Source: Climacium dendroides (taxonomy: Eukaryota > Streptophyta > Bryopsida > Hypnales > Climaciaceae). From it: a stretch of 64,000 nucleotides of DNA. The first letter of the stretch is position 1, and each line of letters begins with the position of its first letter. The position numbers and the translations under genes were made by a program. The notes beneath the pieces were generated by a model. The model made no database searches and was not told where the DNA came from. It worked only from the letters and a program-made list of their open reading frames with translations. The DNA lies in assembly GCA_950106755.1 (NCBI GenBank), contig OX467089.1, positions 29,493,345 through 29,557,344 on the forward strand, written 5' to 3'. Of this stretch, positions 47,563-59,065 are shown in pieces.

Positions 47563-49049
47563 TCAATATGAACCACGGAAGTGTTCATCCGGAATAGGCC
47601 AGTTGAATGAAGTACTAAAACGGAAGATGACTTGTGCCAAAGTACTCTCTTTGTTCTGAACGCGCTTCAAGTAAGTATCAAACACCTGTGCAAATTGTGG
47701 ATGGAGGTACTTGACATGTGAGCTACTTGATTCACGCTGCAACTTGTGATACGCCTCCGACATGCACTGCCTATTGATCCGTTCAGCTAATTTAGCAACA
47801 GCATACTGCTCGGATTGCATGGAAAGAGAAGGGATGTTTTGCACATCCGCATCTCTTCCGTGTACATAAGTAATAGTGGGATTCACCCACCACCTTATCT
47901 TTATAGCTTCGTCCTTTTCAACTGTTGATGTGAATGTATACAACGACTTTATGGGCTCGCTCATCACTGTAGTCATCTTCCAATCACAAACTCCAATGTA
48001 AACCCGGGACTCATCTTCAGGAAAATGAAACATGATGTTGTCCGAAGAAATGTCGTTGTGGAGATGTCCAGGGGTGTACACCGCATTCATGATGTGCAGT
48101 AATGCCCGTGCAAGCTCCATGCGTTTGGCTCTAAATCGCTTCAGATTTTTAGCAGCAATGATTTCTTCTTCTATTATATGCGGCTCATACAGCACTCGAA
48201 GGGCTATGTTGTCTGGATAGTCGTCATCTCGACGCATCATTTCACGCAATGTACCGCTATTCCACCAGAATGAGTATCTTCATTCTTTTTGGAGTGCACT
48301 GCAAAAAAACGTATCACTCCAGCATGCGGAATCCTCACTGCCATAGTCTCAGTATTGTGTTCCATCTTTGCAAAAGCAGGTCGTTCACCTTCTTGGAGAA
48401 ACATCTTTGCTGCAAACTCCCATGATGGATGAATCTCCCCACATCCTTCTATTCTCACTCTCTGAATTGTAGCATAGCCATCCCGCATGATTTTGTTATT
48501 TACGGGAATCACCATGGTCGCTTCTGGAAGGGCTATTAGAAGGCGACGTGTATTTTGTGCTTGGTCCATTCCAGGCTTGCTCATCCACCAACCAATTGAC
48601 CCTGCTCTATTCTGCCTCCTTCTAAATGGTTGGCACCTTTTGGTGAATAAATCCGCTTTCATAATGACATGCTTGAAGGCTTCATCATTTCCGCATTTCT
48701 TCCTCCAATATTTATCCAAAATGACCAAAGCATTCCATAATGCATTATACACCTTGCTGTCAAGAAATTTGGGGAAATTCTTCTTCTCCTTTTCATGAAT
48801 CCACTGCAATACGTGCAAGGCGTCCAACATCCTCTGCCTCATATCCACGAAGAATTTCTCGATGCAGTCCTCTTCATATCGCACATATTTAGTGTCAAGA
48901 GACACTGTAGTCTTTATCTCATAAAACTTCACAATCAATTCGATTAAGAATGCTTTGCAATTCTCCGAGGGATTCTTCCTTGTCCATTGAATAAAGGGGG
49001 CTTCTTCTTTTCCCTTCGGCTCCTTGGAAGACTTCTTCGCCCTTGGCAT
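47563..49049 (-). pseudogene. Divergent protein-kinase-like gene with one frameshift
   Basis: Part 1 (49049-48237, 270 codons) starts MPRAKKSSKEPKGK. It has an N-terminal helical region, then a glycine-loop-like DGYATIQRVRI near residue 190, EFAAKMF with the putative beta-3 Lys at ~215, and an alpha-C-like stretch. Part 2 (to 47563) is one base out of frame: WWNSGTLREMM (hinge-like), the catalytic-loop motif HNDISSDN, then CDWK where DFG normally stands. The overlap of the two frames is 13 bp near 48237-48249, so a single indel at about 48260-48285 joins them. The kinase fold is well supported by motif order. HND for HRD and DWK for DFG suggest an atypical or inactive kinase. The basic N-terminus and upstream GC tract resemble those of R2 and R3. 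No intron is needed. Confidence 0.7.
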
Positions 49050-49214
49050 GTTAATAATCCAGTAGAATGATGAACGTCAAAGTTTTTTATAAAAAATTTG
49101 GCAAGAGTTACCCCAAATATTAGACTCTTACCCACCCAAAGAAAGGAGCTAATGGAGGTCAAACCACCAAGCTCTCTGCTCTCTCTTGCATGCAAGGGGG
49201 AAGGCAAAAGTGAG

Positions 49215-49585
49215 AGCGGACGGTCCGTCCGCTTCTCTTATATGAGGCGGACGGCCTCATTCCAGTCCTACAGCGGACGGAGGCCGTCCGATTGGGCGAA
49301 CGGCCTCATTCCAGTCCTACAGCGGACGGAGGCCGTCCGATTGGGCGGACGGCCTCATTCCAGTCCTACAGCGGACGGAGGCCGTCCGATTGGGCGGACG
49401 GACTGGCCCTCCGCCTCTTCCTGGCCGTCCGATCGGATGGTCTAGGGTTGGTGGACACCTTGCCTGGTCCGCACGGTCGGACAAAGGCCGTCCGATTGGG
49501 CGGACGGGGTGGCCGTCCGCCCCCTTTGGCCCGTCCAATCGGGCGGACGGACAGTCTACGTGATCGGACGGTCGAGAGGGGGCGA
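49215..49585. repeat. CGGACGG-type GC-rich tract 2, upstream of the kinase
   Basis: Dense GGACGG/CCGTCC sequence with many short palindromes such as GGACGGAGGCCGTCC. It begins about 165 bp before the kinase-like start codon. Open frames through it (for example 49098-49666) are low-complexity translations and are rejected. Confidence 0.8.
49247..49400. repeat. 49-bp tandem repeat in the GC tract
   Basis: CGGCCTCATTCCAGTCCTAC recurs at 49252, 49301 and 49350, giving three copies of a 49-bp unit with only one or two differences; the fourth diverges after GGGCGGACGG. Confidence 0.9.
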
Positions 49586-50439
49586 TTTTTAGATCGTCCA
49601 CTTCATTTCTACCGTCTCATTTTTATGGTGATTTTTCCCCCTTTTCATTCAATAAGCTTCATGTAGGTCTTCTTGTTTGGGAGGAATTGGGCATTTGGGC
49701 ATTTCAATGCCTGATAATTAAAAAAATAGACCCAAGGCTTCTTCTCAACTTTCTTCAATTTCTTGAAATTTTTACTTCTAAAGAAATGCCAATATTTTCA
49801 TTACATTTATCATTTTCTTGGAATTTTAAGTTTTTAACCGTACAAATTCAAACTAGACATGCTAGAGATCATGGAAAAAAACAAAGCACAACAATATCCC
49901 TTATGGAGTTAAAAATTATAATGTTTACCTATGAGGGTGTTCAAATTGCAAAAAAGAGTTCAAATATTTCTTGCAAGTCAAACCATTGAACTTCGTGACA
50001 CAAAAAATTTGAAGGCTTAATGTGTATAAGCCCAATTACATTAGGGCTAATCAAAATCCACAATACTATTATACAATTCTTCTAAATGAATTTGGATTCT
50101 AATTTATTCTCCAGAACTAATTGCATTTCAATCTCATTTCCAACTTCCAAAAGTAGGTAAAGAATACAGAAAGTCAATATTGCATTCAGTACCCTTGCAC
50201 TAAATCTAAAAAAGAAAAAACACTGTCAAGCATTTCCAAGAAGAGATTTTTGATACTACAACTAAACATGTTCAATAGATGTGCATGTTCAAAGTTGTAA
50301 ATAGTGACATCATTGACCACTAATGGTCACAAAAGTGGTCACCAAAATACATTTAAACAGTAATAGTAAATCCATGACCTCCGAATAAGTCAAAAGACAT
50401 CTTCTACTCTACCCTTAAATAGTTAAACTACATTATACT
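49586..50439. other. AT-rich stretch, copy of 46.5-47.0 kb
   Basis: No gene. Much of 49820-50350 matches 46480-47050 in the same orientation, and a looser copy may exist near 54560. It lies just beyond the end of gene R2. Confidence 0.5.
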
Positions 50440-52835
50440 CTATTTTGAATCCGAACTACTATCGTCATTTTGACCTTGGGGTGTGGGACCGAAGCCACCA
50501 AATCGCCCATATCCGCTAGACCCTCCTCCTTGTCCGTAATCGGAGAAGTATAGACCTCCAAATGGTGGAGGTGATGCATTTGCCTTGGACCCTCTTGTCC
50601 CTCGTTCGCTTGAGTCGGTGTAGTATGAGCTTCCGCGAGGCCCATATGAGTCCGGCCCTCCCGTCCCCGGATAGAATTGCGACCCACCATATTGAGATCC
50701 ACCGTAGTCCGTGAACCTTGTGCTTCCATGGCTTCCTCGTATGTTTTGGAAGTCATCGTGGGGGTCAGGGCTAAAACGTGAACTTCCTCCTCCATATTGC
50801 GGGCAACGCACATCACGATTATGATGAGGTGGTGACCGTTGTTGACGTGGGCGACCTTGATCCAAAATACTATTTCTTGTTGCCTCTTGCAATTGATTTT
50901 AGAAGTCCAAGTCTTCGCGCTCTTCTTGACGTTCGTGCCTTTGTGGAAGTGGAGGTGGAGGTGGTAAGTCTTCTTCGTCATCATCATCACTGTCCTCTGC
51001 ATCTAGCAATGGTTCCGGAGGAAATCCAAATTGACCCCGATTTGTCGCGACCTAAGTGACACCTAACAGCTTCCAGCAGCTCACTAGGTTCAGTCCAACC
51101 CACTTACAGCATCACTTGGTCACCAACTGCCTAACACTGCACATGCCAAGCACCCACAGTGTTAGCCCCCATTTCCAACTCAGTTTGCCAAGTCCCAGTC
51201 ACTGGGACTACTAGCACACACTCTCATCGTGACACCGGGCATGTCACTTAGTAACATGGGGCGGAACTTCCACCTTAATGTGCAAGGACCCATGGTGGCA
51301 CTACTCACCATGGTCCTAACCGCCCTTGAGTGTCACCCCACTCCATGCTAGCCCTTTTTGCATTTGCTACTCATCCACTAGAGGTAATCGGCACTCACAA
51401 CTCGGGACACATCCAAAGAGGCCTAGCAAGGAGCGGGACTCCACCCAACCGATGCCACGGGACACACACAAGTGTCCCATGGTGCCTTGAAGTGGTGGTG
51501 AAGTCACCACCACCAACCATAAGTCACCGGGACTCACCAAGGCTTCAAGAGGGAGTGAGGAGGGAGACCAACCCCTCCTATAGTACTCTCTGTGGTATTC
51601 GGCAGACCCCCCCGTCCTAGGTCGAAGGAAGTCCTTGGATAACCTTGGGTTGTGGAAGACCACCCATTTCCAACCCAAATCGCCAAGTTACGTCACCGTT
51701 TGGGCTCCCGAACTTCCAACCGGCGTAACTTTGCGCTCTGAGCTCCAAATCCCACATGCGAGTCCATTTTAGACATCTACGCGACGAGTAGATGCCGAAG
51801 GACTGCTCACGTGTCCCATTTGGACAAGTTCTTACAAAGTTATGGCCCACTAAAGATTCGGATGCACCGGGGGAGGCGTCACGCCTTCACCACGGCTCTT
51901 CTTTTGGCCATAACTTTTGACTCATGTCTTAGAACCTCGTAATGCTTGTCATTCTAGATTCCTTGTGTTCATAGCTTTCCAATGATATTCCACATGCCAT
52001 ACTTTGTTGTGGGCTTCATTGAAAACCCCTCACACCTAACCCTCAAGTGTCCCGGCGCCCCCGGGACCCAGTCAACTTTGAGCGGCCATAACTTTTCGCT
52101 CACAACTCCAAATTGTGCGTTCTTTGCGCCATTAGAAGCGTATTGTCAAGAGCTTTCCAAGAATGTGTGGCATTCTCATGTTCACTTCAAAACTAGGGCG
52201 CTATTGCACCCTGTTTGATCGAGAGTCTCTTCATTCCCCCTACCTAGTCTATTGCAAGGCTTGAGAAGTCACCCCCAAGGTCCCCCCTTGCGCACTAAGG
52301 TTCATTTGGGCACCCCAAGTAGATAGGGGCGTGACACGATTAGACCACTCCGGCATGCAATCGCTTGGGCCAACCCAATTGGTGTCTATCACCGCTTTGT
52401 CACAGCTTAATTTGGTCTTCTTGTCCTTTGCAGGCACCGTACGCCAATCCACATCTTTCTGGAGTACAATCTCCGCCCAAATCATTGCCATGGTGGAATA
52501 GTTCATGATATTTGGTTTGGAAGCACCTAGACCGCAAGATGCCCAAATCTCCTCGTATCTCTGCTTGAAATGTTCACTCTTGCAAGTGTTCTGGGAACTT
52601 CCCACCGTCTCACTTATCTCTCTAATACAGCCGTGTTATCTAGTGGCTAGAGTTTCGCAATGTGTGACATTTTCACATACTCTCGGCACGTTGTGCAAGT
52701 CCATACTGCTTTGGGCTCGTATTGCCATCCCTCTTCAGCCACACAAAAGTGGTTGAAGTAGGCGTCCCAATCCATGTCTTGTGATTTTCCCTTTGTACTC
52801 TTCTTCAGCGGATTGGGAAATCCTTTTGGAGCCAT
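50440..52835 (-). pseudogene. Gene R2, DW-domain N-terminus with Gly/Tyr-rich tail, split by a solo LTR
   Basis: The ATG at 52835 starts MAPKGFPNPLKKSTKGK, then WDAYFNHFCVAEEGWQYEP, CREYVKMSHIAKL and a stop where R3 has Trp. A frameshift follows. Next come KSEHFKQRYEEIWASC and STMAMIWAEIVLQKDVDW, then MPEWSNR at the LTR edge. On the other side (from 51037) the same frame continues with FGFPPEPLLDAEDSDDDDEEDLPPPPP, a stop near 50900, and a Gly/Ser/Tyr/Pro-rich tail ending at 50440. With one copy of the CGATT duplication removed, the frame is continuous across the LTR. The N-terminal half is related to R3. Function unknown; the low-complexity tail resembles tails of many plant nuclear or transposon proteins, which is weak evidence. 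The quoted pieces are given in short form. Confidence 0.6.
51043..52336 (-). mobile_element. Solo LTR, family 1, 1294 bp
   Basis: On the minus strand the unit begins TGTCACGCCCC and ends GGTCGCGACA. CGATT flanks it on both sides (51038-51042 and 52337-52341), a perfect 5-bp duplication. No internal retrotransposon sequence remains, so this is a solo LTR left by LTR-LTR recombination. It interrupts gene R2. It is nearly full-length identical in layout to 1626-2918. The 51-52 kb open frames inside it are not genes. Confidence 0.9.
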
Positions 52836-53039
52836 GGTAATCCTTCTTTTCCGCACCGAATGCAATGTTTGAGTGAGAAGTTTACAATTTCTATAATTGA
52901 GAAGGTGATGAAGAGATTACAAAAAATTAAGTTAATTCATTCACAATTGTTCACGCTCCAAGTCGGAAGGGGCTCACAGATACCAATTGGCGTTGGATCT
53001 GCCCACTTCGCAAGGGAAACAACTGTGCGGAATGGGCCG

Positions 53040-53260
53040 TCCGCGCCCCTCTTTATATTGTCCGCTGATGCTGCCATCACTGCCCGAATCCGACGGGCGG
53101 ACGGGCGGACCGCCAGATCAGATGGACAATACGCCCCGATGCGTCCAATCGCACGGCCTCGATGAATTGTGGACGACTGCATCGGACGGAGCCCGCGGAC
53201 GGACAACGGGCGGCGGATGGGCGGACAAGCGGACGGCAGACGAGCAAACGGGTTATTCTT
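53040..53260. repeat. CGGACGG-type GC-rich tract 3, upstream of R2
   Basis: It has GACGGGCGGACGGGCGGACC and similar units, in otherwise AT-rich DNA. It begins about 205 bp upstream of the R2 start codon. Confidence 0.75.
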
Positions 53261-55120
53261 ATACACATTGAAGTTCATCAATTCGAATACCCTATGCTCG
53301 AGTCAAATTCGTTAAAAATTAATTAAAAAATAAAATAAATATGGCATGTAGTGAAATTTTCAGAATTTATAACAGGACATAAGTTGAAATCTCAAAAAAA
53401 ATTGATGAAAACAAATTGAAATCTCATAACAAATCTTAATTAAATGAATTAAAGCTTCCTAAATACTAAATAAGAAAGAAAATTATCTATGAGAATAGAG
53501 ATTCTAAGTCTAATAATACTTAACCAAGTTGCTATTCTTAGTAGTTTATATATATATATATATTTAAGTCTATTTTAAATCTAACTTTAGCATCAAAAAT
53601 CCAATTTTCTAAATGATTGATTATGATTTTCTTATTCAAGATTTTGTACAAGAGTTTCCATCACAAACTTGACTTTCATAGTGTTGAGGGCTTTTGGAAA
53701 TGAGCCTCAAATACACTAAATCTTGGAGAAAAAATCACATTAAAGATTCATTTAAAAAATTGTAGAGTAGATTTTGAAATGCACGTTAGGCTCTTTATCC
53801 TCATATTTTTTTGGTGACTTGATTTCTTTCATATTTTTTAAATTTTTTTGTAATTAGTTATGAATTTTTTTAAGTTGAAAGGCAACGGTCATTAAAAGTG
53901 ACCATGTCCTAAAATGTGCTAGTACATTCACTAAAGCAAAATGTACCTCTCCGTCATGATCACTCTTAGAGCACGGGTGTTTTTTGAGCAACTCCCTTAT
54001 GGATTAACTTTATTTAATTTTAAAGGAAAATCATCTAAGTGACTACAATAAAGTACCTATGTTTTAGCATTAAACATGTTGATTACAAGTGCATATTCTA
54101 TATAAGAAGAAAACCAAAATATTAAATTTTTATTTTATTTTTAAGTAATAAATAAATAAACTTCTTTTTGTATTTTAGAAATAAAATGTATAGAAACAAA
54201 AAGAAAAATGAAAAAAAAGAAAAAAATCTTTGTTTTTAATTAAAAAAGAAATAAAAGATAAACATGCATATTTTTATTGACGTTTTTCAATTGAGCCTTG
54301 ATAAAATTGAAGAGCACATGAATTGAAAATCTGGCCCAAGGGGTTTAGACTTTAGATTAAGTAGGGCCGGATGAAGAACGGATCGAAGGCAAATCCGGCC
54401 GGACTTCCATCCGGCCTTAGGCACAGTATAAACCCAGCCTTAGATAAAAGAAGAACTTATACAAATAGAAATTAAAAATGTTCTATTGCTTCACGTTGCA
54501 AATTCTCCAAGAAAAAAAACAAAAACATAACAAAACAAAACAAAAAACAAAAAACACACCCAAAAATATATCTTTTATGGATTAGAAGATTATAATGCTT
54601 TTCTTATTACGATAGGGTTTTATAGTTCTACTAATTCCAGAAATGTTGTGAAGTCTTACACTCTTTGTATACCCTTACTTTTAAAACAATTCTAATAAAA
54701 AAAGGGCATTACAAAATATAGTACAAACATGGCGTTGAAGTGTGTGACATGCATAAGTTATATACATTTTTGGCTTCTCCATAAGTCCATATGTACAAAA
54801 CACCTTGAAGTCAATGGAAATTGTCTATGAGGTTCAAAACCAAAACCAAAACCAAACCCCTTCAAGTAATTGTTGTGATTGTAGCACCATCTCAATTCGG
54901 TCAATTGTAAATTATAACGTTTCACTTCATCACTAATATTGATCATGTTCTTGTTTTTTTCTTTCCCTTTGAAATATCCTACATGATGAAAAATAAAATA
55001 AAAAAATAATATCCTTTATGTCTAGTTAAAATTTGTATGCATACAATTTCAAATGAATATTACAAATTTACAATTTGCTCAAAACAATGGCGTAATCTGA
55101 AATGTAGGAGACTAAGAGTT
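53261..55120. other. AT-rich stretch, no gene seen
   Basis: No recognisable gene. It has a (TA)n run at 53549-53566, a poly-A rich stretch near 54510-54560 and an (AAAACC)n run near 54838-54860. Confidence 0.5.
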
Positions 55121-55157
55121 GAGGGTTTTAGGGTTCTAGGGTTTAGGGTTTAGGGTC
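55121..55157. repeat. Short TTTAGGG-type telomere-like repeat
   Basis: Reads GGGTTTTAGGG, then TTCTAGGG, then TTTAGGGTTTAGGG. This is about five units of the plant telomere repeat, two or three exact. It lies 640 bp upstream of R3's ATG. It could be an interstitial telomere relic or a telo-box-type promoter element. Confidence 0.7.
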
Positions 55158-55349
55158 TCACTGTAAACTTCAAAGAACTCTAAATGATTATTTAAAATTT
55201 GATTATAACTTGTCTATTTCTGATTTTCTGGGTTAATGACAAAAGCATAGGATGTTGAAACTTTAATTGACCCAAAAAAACTGACAGTAAGTAAAGGCAA
55301 ACGAGAAGAATCCTAGGTCTCATGCCAAATTGGAAAAAATTTGGACGCC

Positions 55350-55540
55350 TCGAAATACTAGGCGACGGGTTAGGCGGACGGGGCGGTCGGACGCAGTCGG
55401 GTCGTCCGCTTCGGCGGCAGACGGGGCAGCTCCGTCTGCTCGTCCGCCGGCTCGGGCCACGTCCGCATGGTCCGGGATAGGTCCGGTCCCGGGCCTCTTT
55501 TAAGTCTGGGAGCGGATGGGTATATTGGCGGACGGCCAAC
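55350..55540. repeat. CGGACGG-type GC-rich tract 4, upstream of R3
   Basis: It has GGCGGACGGGGCGGTCGGACG, TCGTCCGC and related units (quoted in part). It ends about 260 bp upstream of the R3 start codon. TATA-like TTATATATTGG follows at ~55741. Confidence 0.7.
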
Positions 55541-55799
55541 TTAGATTTCCTCACTTTCATTCTTCCATTTGGGAATCACTGCCATTTTGGATGTACTACT
55601 ATTGCTTCACGCGCTAGTTGCTCCTATGTGGTGAAGAGTGGGGGTCATATTTTGATCATACTACATTGGATTTTGGTCCTTGGTTACTTACATACGTTTG
55701 GAGACAGTGAAGCAAATTATATATTTTGAGAGAACGGGGATTATATATTGGAAATTTCTATTCTAAAATTGCAAGTGAGTACTCGACACTCAAGCAATC

Positions 55800-58707
55800 A
55801 TGGCGAGGGCAAGTAGTGCTGCAACTGAAGGTAAGAAGAAGTCAAAACCGAAGGACGTTGGTTATGAGCTACGGTTTGACATTTTGGATGACGTCAACAT
55901 CAAGGCTAAGATGGGTTGGGAGAAAGAGGATGTGGAGTATTGGACCTCTAAATTGTGCCACAAATACGTGAAAATGTATTACATTGGAAAGTTGTGGCCT
56001 CGAGAGTGTCACCCTCTTCACACCCGTGAATATTGTTTTAAACCATTGAATTGTCTCAATGATCATTTTGTGCACCGTTCGATGGAGGTGTGGATGGCCT
56101 TATTTCCGGAGAAGGCTATGAGCAAGGGCAAAATTAACCACAGCTTGGTAGGCATGGTTTACGCTGAACTCATACTGGGCCGTCAGATGGATTGGAGTAC
56201 GTATCCTACGGTAGCGACATTGCCACTTGCGATTGGCAGACGTCAGAAACATATCCCTGATATGTTTGTTCCGAAGGCGCAACTTCTTGAAGCAAGTGAA
56301 AAAAATAAAGCATTAGAGGACGTTGTGGAATCAATTCAGATCCCTCTTGAAATCCAAGTGCGTCGTACGAAAGTGCTGAATGGAAAGAAAATGGCGGTAG
56401 AACCGGCTTGTATGGGGGACCCCACAAAAGGAAGCACTTGTCTTGTGGACGGTGTGGAGGGAGAGGTGTTTTTGACTCCACCGACGGATTTGAACCCTAC
56501 ACAAAACGTGTTAGAAGGGGTGCCAGAAAGCAACGTTGCAATGAAGCTCCCTCGGCCAACAGAACATGGATCTACATCAATGTCACAGAAGCTCCAAGAA
56601 GAGGATCCTATAAAAGACATTGAAGATAGAGAAGACATTCAAGACGTGAAGGAGGCTCACGCTTGTATTGACCGGTTTTTAGCAGATACAACACAAGACA
56701 TCATGTTCTATGTCCCTCCGTCTTCTAAATCAAGGAAAAAACCAAGCCTATTGTCCAGACCTGAAAATGCAATTCGGACTTCACCAAACCAAAATAAAGA
56801 GCATCCAACTCAACCAACAGATGTAAGGATGGACTCTCAGGACGAGGCTCCTATGAACAACGATGAAGAGACCCCGATTATCCAAGATCATCCATTGCTA
56901 GCTTTGTTGGGCCCAGAGGATCTCAAGACTCTACAAAAGATGCCTCCACTAGAAGAGATGGAGAACTTGTTGCAGTGTTCCCTTCGATGGAATCAATTTG
57001 AAATTCAGAGAGAAGCAACAAATGGCGGAAATGAAGGGAGCACTATAAACGAAGGTGGCCCTGAGCATGTAGGAGGAAATCCTAATGAAGGTGGCACTAC
57101 AAATGAAGGACGCAGCTCCACTTCAGGCAATTCAACAACAGGATTTGGCGAGATATTTAGAACGGCGTATTCTCTATCATGTACAGCTAGAGTTGTGGCT
57201 GTATTGACGCCTGCTCTTGCGCAAATAACTGATACATTTACGAAAATGACACCATCCGTTCTTCATGGTGCTTTGGCTTTCAGAAAGTTTGTCAAGTTTG
57301 CGGACAAACTACAAGACGAGAAGTTGGAAGACCTTAAGCATAAAATTTTTTTAGAACAACAGAATTTGGAGTTGAAGGAGGTGCGTTACTCCAAAGAAGA
57401 TCATGATGACCTCAAGGCAAAGTATGAGATATTGGAGAGCAAATACAACACGTTGTATTGGAGGCAGACCCCAAACTCGAAGCCCTTGGGTGATGACTAT
57501 GAGAGTGTCAAGAAAGATAACAAGACTTTGAAGCGAACGAATGAGAATTTGAAGGCCACGAATGAGAATCTCAAGGCTATGAATGAGAAGTTGGTGTTGG
57601 AGTTGAAGACATGCAAAGAGATGTTAGAAGGGCATCGCAAAACATTGTGGACATTACAGAACAAGAAGGCAAGTCAACAATCGCCTGGCAGAACAAGGCT
57701 ATTAGAGGCAAGTGAACCAACACAAGAGAGCGATCAACTATCTCTTCCTTTTGACGAGGGCAAAGCTGAGGATGGGACCATAGAACTCCGACAGCGCATT
57801 CCGAGTCCTAAATCCATAGTTTTCCCCTTATTTGAAGATGCTTCTATGCAGTCACAAAATCCTGAAGTTGAAGAGTTAAGGCATCAATTGGACTTGGTAG
57901 TTTGAGGAATGAATGAGGCTGAATCAACAATGAAACGAATGATGCAAGTAGGGGTACTAAGTGAAATCCTTCCAATGGAAAATGCGGATTTACGGTGGAT
58001 GGTATGGGCGCGGCAACTATAAGATCATTCCTCTATATCATCCAGACTCATGAACGGGCTCTTGAGGTATGAATTGCAATCGGACACAGCATACGAGAAT
58101 GTCAAGAGTTCTTATGAGCGTTTTGTGGAGAAGTTGGAGGAAAGAAAGGACCCTGATTTAAAACTTACGGTTTGGAGGAACATGGATAGGATGTATGAGT
58201 GGCTAAACCACGAAAAGACCTATGATACGGAGAACATTGATTGAGCTTTGGAAGCGGAGGAAGGATGGGTCCCTTATGGCACGTTGTCAGCTCACTTCCA
58301 GCAACATGAGAAGGAGCATGTGCTAGGAAGTTTTCCAAATATTCCCATCTTGGAGGGTCATTGTTCTCTTTGTCAACGTTGTTTTGGGCCCAAAGGAGCT
58401 ATAGCATTGGGACAGTGTCGCCATACATTCCATGTGTTTTGCATTCAAAGATTGGCGAAATTTCAACGCCGTTGTCCCGAGTGCTGTATTCCTCTGAGTC
58501 CAAGGTTGTATGAAATGCTAGGATTTTGCACTATATGCCTACGGGGCACGAATACAATCGATGGAACCTTCCACTTGACCAAGAGCCATACAAATTTCAG
58601 AACTATTTGCATTGGGGAAAACCAATGAAGTGGGATGCTCGATCACAAATATATGAGCTATGCGATGGTTCAAGGGCCAAGGGGTTTAGGAAGTCTGGGG
58701 AGTGACC
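55800..58707 (+). pseudogene. Long coiled-coil RING-H2 protein gene (R3)
   Basis: ATG at 55800 (MARASSAATEGKKKSKPK, basic). The first 701 codons are open. They contain EDVEYWTSKLCHKYVKMYYI, EVWMALFPEK, MVYAELILGRQMDWSTYP, a 300-residue low-complexity region (acidic, Gly/Asn-rich), a helical block ALAFRKFVKFADKLQDEK, and a heptad-rich coiled coil (about 505-640). After a TGA at 57903-57905 the same frame continues through a TAA near 58020 and a TGA at 58242, to ALEAEEGWVPYGTLS and a RING-H2 (HCSLCQRC...GQCRHTFHVFC...CPEC, roughly codons 855-895). All ligands of C-x2-C, C-x-H-x2-H-x2-C, C-x2-C are present. A frameshift near 58530 precedes YNRWNLPL and a terminal stop at ~58707. RING-H2 domains usually recruit E2 enzymes for ubiquitin transfer. 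Readthrough is possible but three stops and a frameshift favour a pseudogene. Confidence 0.7.
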
Positions 58708-59065
58708 GATTGAGAGAGTGAGGGTTTGTAGCTTTGCATTTTGCAATTTTGTATGATTTTCAGTTTGTTTTAGGGTTCTTCTTACATATTTGTGAGTTTT
58801 GGCGCTTCAGAAATTTTTACGTGCTACACACTTGAAATTGAAAACAAAAAATAACACAATGAAAATTTCTTCAATATCACTTGGGACAAAATCCCCCCAA
58901 AATGATAGTTTCATTAATTTTTTCAAGATAATTTGGCAACCTTGTACTACTATGAAATGCTCCGAGAACTAATAAATCTTAGCTATTCATCTCTCTAAAT
59001 CGTAAGCATTTGAGCACCAAGTTCTGTAAATGTTCTTCATTCAAATCCTTTCTAAATTTGAATGC
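58708..59065. other. Intergenic stretch between converging genes
   Basis: AT-rich 3' flank shared by R3 and the hAT gene, which run towards each other. No further gene seen. Confidence 0.5.

Noticed and set aside
49098..49666. Overlapping Arg/Gly-rich frames on both strands
   Set aside because: They arise from the GC-rich CGGACGG tract and tandem repeat, with no stop codons because of base composition.
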